Below, piece after piece: positions 41,410-43,160 of a DNA stretch of 43,160 bases. The notes beneath the pieces were generated by a model. It saw only the letters and a list, made by a program, of their open reading frames with translations. It did not search any database and had not been told where the DNA came from. The DNA is taken from NCBI GenBank assembly GCA_021158195.1, contig JAGGVA010000031.1:1-43160 (forward strand). The letters run 5' to 3'. A program made the position numbers and the translations under genes. Position 1 is the first letter of the stretch, and every line of letters starts with the position of its first letter. The stretch is from a bacterium. GTDB lineage: Bacteria; Patescibacteriota; Minisyncoccia; Minisyncoccales; PEYH01.

Positions 41410-41458
41410 ACTACCCACTACTCACTACCCACTATTCACTACCCACTATTCACTACTC
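41410..41458. repeat. Seven tandem 7-bp repeats
   Basis: Units ACTACCC, ACTACTC, ACTACCC, ACTATTC, ACTACCC, ACTATTC, ACTACTC (consensus ACTAYYC). They lie between the acetyl-CoA synthetase alpha gene and ppsA, and the last unit forms the alpha stop codon. Confidence 0.9.
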
Positions 41459-42820
41459 ACTGATCATCGTTTTCATAGCCCTTACTGCCCGTAATGGATC
41501 CGGGTAATTTGGAATTTTGTTTTTCTCAAGTAATTTTACTGCTTTTTTAACATTTTTCCCTCCCATAAAAACACAAATAATTGGTTTTTCTTTCCATCTT
41601 TTTTTTGCCTCTATTATGATTTTAGCATTTTCTAACGGTTGGGTCATTATCTGTAGAGTTTGAATAACAATTAATCCATAGATGTTTTTTTGAGAGAGCA
41701 GGGCTTCAATTGCTATTTTGTATCTGTCAGATAAGGCATCTCCAATAATATCTACCGGATTGTTTTTTGACCAGTGAGAAGGAATTACTGAAGACAAATT
41801 TATCTTACGAATAGTTTTTTCTTTAAGTTTTGGAAGTTTAATTCCAAAACTTTGGCAATAATCGGTTGTTAAAATTCCTGCTCCGCCCCCATTTGTGATA
41901 ATCCCAATTCCATTTTTACATTGGGGAAGCCAAGATAAAGCCTTTGCTACATCAAACATTTCTTCTACTGATTCAACTTCAATCGCCCCTGCTTGTTTAA
42001 AAACTGCAGAATATATTTCTTTTTCGCCTGCTAAACTGCCTGTATGAGAAGAAACTGCTTTTTGAGATAATTTTGTTTTACCTCCTTTTAAGATTACAAC
42101 CGGTTTTTTTTGAGTGATTTTTCTTAGGGTTTGATAGAATTTTCTTCCCTCTTTGACACCCTCTAAGTATAAAGCGATTGTCTTGGTATTTTTGTCTTGA
42201 TAAACGAATTCTAAAAAATCGGTCAGGGTGATTCCTGCTTCGTTTCCATAAGAAATGATCCAAGAGAAGCCGTAATTTTCGTCGAGAGATTTATCAATTA
42301 CAGAATCAATTAATGCTCCTGATTGAGAAATAAATGCTATTTCTCCTTTTTGAGGAGTTTGCGGAGCAAAAGAAGCATTTAGTTTTATAAAAGGATTGAT
42401 TACTCCAAGACAGTTAGGTCCAACAAGGAATATATCTTTTAATATTTTTTTAACTTCATTTTGTAATTTTTTTCCTTGTTCTCCAGTCTCAGCAAATCCA
42501 GATGAAATGATAATAACCCCTAAAACTTTTTTTCTAGCACAATCTTTGGCTACCTCAGGAACAATTTTTGCAGGCACAGCGATTATTGCTAAATCAACCC
42601 TCTCTTTTATATCAGTAATTTTTGGATAAGTTTTAATACCAAAAACCTTGTTTTTAAAAGGATTTACAAAATAAATTTTTCTTTTATTTTTTCCCTCAAG
42701 TAAATTTTTACAAAGCCCTCTTCCAACAGAGCCGGGCCTGTCTGTTGCTCCAATAACCGCTACTGTTTTTGGATTGAAGAGTTTTTGTGTTTTTATTCTT
42801 TTTGAATTTTGAATTGTCAT
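41453..42820 (-). CDS. ADP-forming acetyl-CoA synthetase, alpha subunit
   Basis: 455 residues from the ATG at 42820 (MTIQNSKRIK). An in-frame upstream start would add MPAGRQEFK, which is only the translated palindrome, so I reject it. CoA-binding domain VAVIGATDRPGSVGRG, succinyl-CoA-ligase-like domain with GPNCLGVINP, and the phospho-His loop AVSSHTGSLAGEKEIY. With the beta subunit it converts acetyl-CoA, ADP and phosphate to acetate, CoA and ATP, the main substrate-level ATP step in many fermenting archaea and CPR bacteria. The start overlaps the beta stop (ATGA). Confidence 0.9.
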   Translation of the reverse strand: MTIQNSKRIKTQKLFNPKTVAVIGATDRPGSVGRGLCKNLLEGKNKRKIYFVNPFKNKVFGIKTYPKITDIKERVDLAIIAVPAKIVPEVAKDCARKKVLGVIIISSGFAETGEQGKKLQNEVKKILKDIFLVGPNCLGVINPFIKLNASFAPQTPQKGEIAFISQSGALIDSVIDKSLDENYGFSWIISYGNEAGITLTDFLEFVYQDKNTKTIALYLEGVKEGRKFYQTLRKITQKKPVVILKGGKTKLSQKAVSSHTGSLAGEKEIYSAVFKQAGAIEVESVEEMFDVAKALSWLPQCKNGIGIITNGGGAGILTTDYCQSFGIKLPKLKEKTIRKINLSSVIPSHWSKNNPVDIIGDALSDRYKIAIEALLSQKNIYGLIVIQTLQIMTQPLENAKIIIEAKKRWKEKPIICVFMGGKNVKKAVKLLEKNKIPNYPDPLRAVRAMKTMISE

Positions 42821-43160
42821 TTTGAATTCCTGCCTGCCGGCAGGCAAGATTTAATTTTTAATTTTGAATTTGTGATAATCTTTACATCTACGACTTGGGC
42901 TTCTTTTTCATTGACAATGACAGGATTTAAATCAACTTCTCTGATATTTTTTTCTCTTGCAATCATCTTTGAGAGATTGGCTAAAATTTTTGATAAAGCG
43001 TCAATATCTACAGGTTTTTGGCTTCTATACCCCTTAAGAATCTTGTATCCTTTTATTTCTTTTATCATTTTTCTTGCCTCAGTTTTTGTTATCGGCGCCA
43101 ATCTAAAAGAAACATCTTTTAAAATCTCAACAAAGATTCCTCCCAGTCCAAACATAACTA
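42817..43160 (-). CDS. ADP-forming acetyl-CoA synthetase, beta subunit (partial)
   Basis: Only the C-terminal 113 residues or so are in the window; the frame continues past 43160 without a stop, so the visible ATG at 43155 is internal. VMFGLGGIFVEILKDVSFRLAP, GYKILKGYR, VDIDALSKILANLS and VDLNPVIVN are the ATP-grasp end of the beta subunit. Normal family ends lie near AVDARI; here QVVDVKII is followed by SKLKIKSCLPAGRNSK, encoded by an AT repeat and the palindromic element, so the native C terminus has been replaced or extended. Coupled to alpha by ATGA. Confidence 0.88.
   Translation of the reverse strand, partial: VMFGLGGIFVEILKDVSFRLAPITKTEARKMIKEIKGYKILKGYRSQKPVDIDALSKILANLSKMIAREKNIREVDLNPVIVNEKEAQVVDVKIITNSKLKIKSCLPAGRNSK
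42819..42870. repeat. Translated palindromic element between 10-bp direct repeats
   Basis: TGCCTGCCGGCAGGCA (42831-42846), a perfect 16-bp palindrome, lies between copies of ATTTTGAATT at 42819-42828 and 42861-42870. In the beta-subunit frame it reads LPAGR. I know this word as a frequent signature in Parcubacteria-type genomes. Confidence 0.7.

Noticed and set aside
41410..41458. CRISPR array
   Set aside because: Units are 7 bp with no spacers, and no cas genes are present; the RecB/Cas4-like nuclease is 20 kb away.
42821..42847. Upstream start of the acetyl-CoA synthetase alpha gene (MPAGRQEFK)
   Set aside because: It is the translated palindromic repeat; the ATG at 42820 fits the family and the ATGA coupling.

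Overview
The window is AT-rich, densely packed bacterial DNA with about 41 protein genes, many overlapping by 1-40 bp, and no tRNA or rRNA gene that I can see. Most core genes lack a Shine-Dalgarno (SD) sequence. Several features together suggest a Candidate Phyla Radiation (Patescibacteria, Parcubacteria-like) genome: short AspRS and ValRS, a single Xer recombinase, ADP-forming acetyl-CoA synthetase with PEP synthase, small membrane or secreted orphans, and a palindrome translated as LPAGR. This placement is inferred from gene content. Ribosomal protein L9 is present, which would argue against the CPR groups reported to lack it.

Layout. 1-1690: an ArsR-type repressor and a TDT-family (TehA/SLAC1-like) transporter behind a promoter overlapped by a palindromic operator. 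1859-3133: an archaeal/eukaryotic-type tRNA methylthiotransferase. 3210-3812: a cupin unit with its own terminator. 3858-7688: LPG-synthase-like membrane protein, S41 protease, L9, L27 on the opposite strand, a small membrane protein and UppS. 7699-11447: a GT4 plus glucosylglycerate-synthase-like pair (probable compatible-solute synthesis), a release-factor-like protein and a membrane protein. 11521-27811 (all minus except an IS): Xer recombinase and a broken-up peptidoglycan cluster. In transcription order this is response regulator, aspS, D,D-carboxypeptidase, mraY, murL-like, alpha/beta hydrolase, membrane protein, [IS481-type element], RecB/Cas4-like nuclease, small orphan, murD-like, ftsW, murG, gltX, small secreted protein. 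27812-28138: a probable structured non-coding RNA and divergent promoters. 28139-30499: valS. 30529-43160 (minus): an orphan CxGH protein, membrane and secreted proteins, trpS, class II aldolase, PfkB kinase, ppsA, and both subunits of ADP-forming acetyl-CoA synthetase (beta cut by the window end).

How they work together. MraY, MurG, FtsW, UppS, the MurD-like ligase and the carboxypeptidase are the lipid-linked and lytic steps of peptidoglycan synthesis. The murL-like gene next to mraY, and MurD2-like active-site substitutions in the ligase, suggest that D-Glu is made by adding L-Glu and epimerising it on the nucleotide precursor, without a free D-Glu pool. Acetyl-CoA synthetase (ADP) would make ATP from acetyl-CoA. 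PEP synthase, aldolase and the PfkB kinase belong to a reduced sugar-phosphate network.

Most notable: the MurD2/MurL pair; a roughly 190-nt RNA with perfect -35 and -10 hexamers, a 14-bp closing stem, a terminator and a copy of the 16S rRNA 3' tail; a set of five strong-SD orphan genes against an SD-poor background; and an IS481-type transposase broken by an 11-bp tandem duplication.
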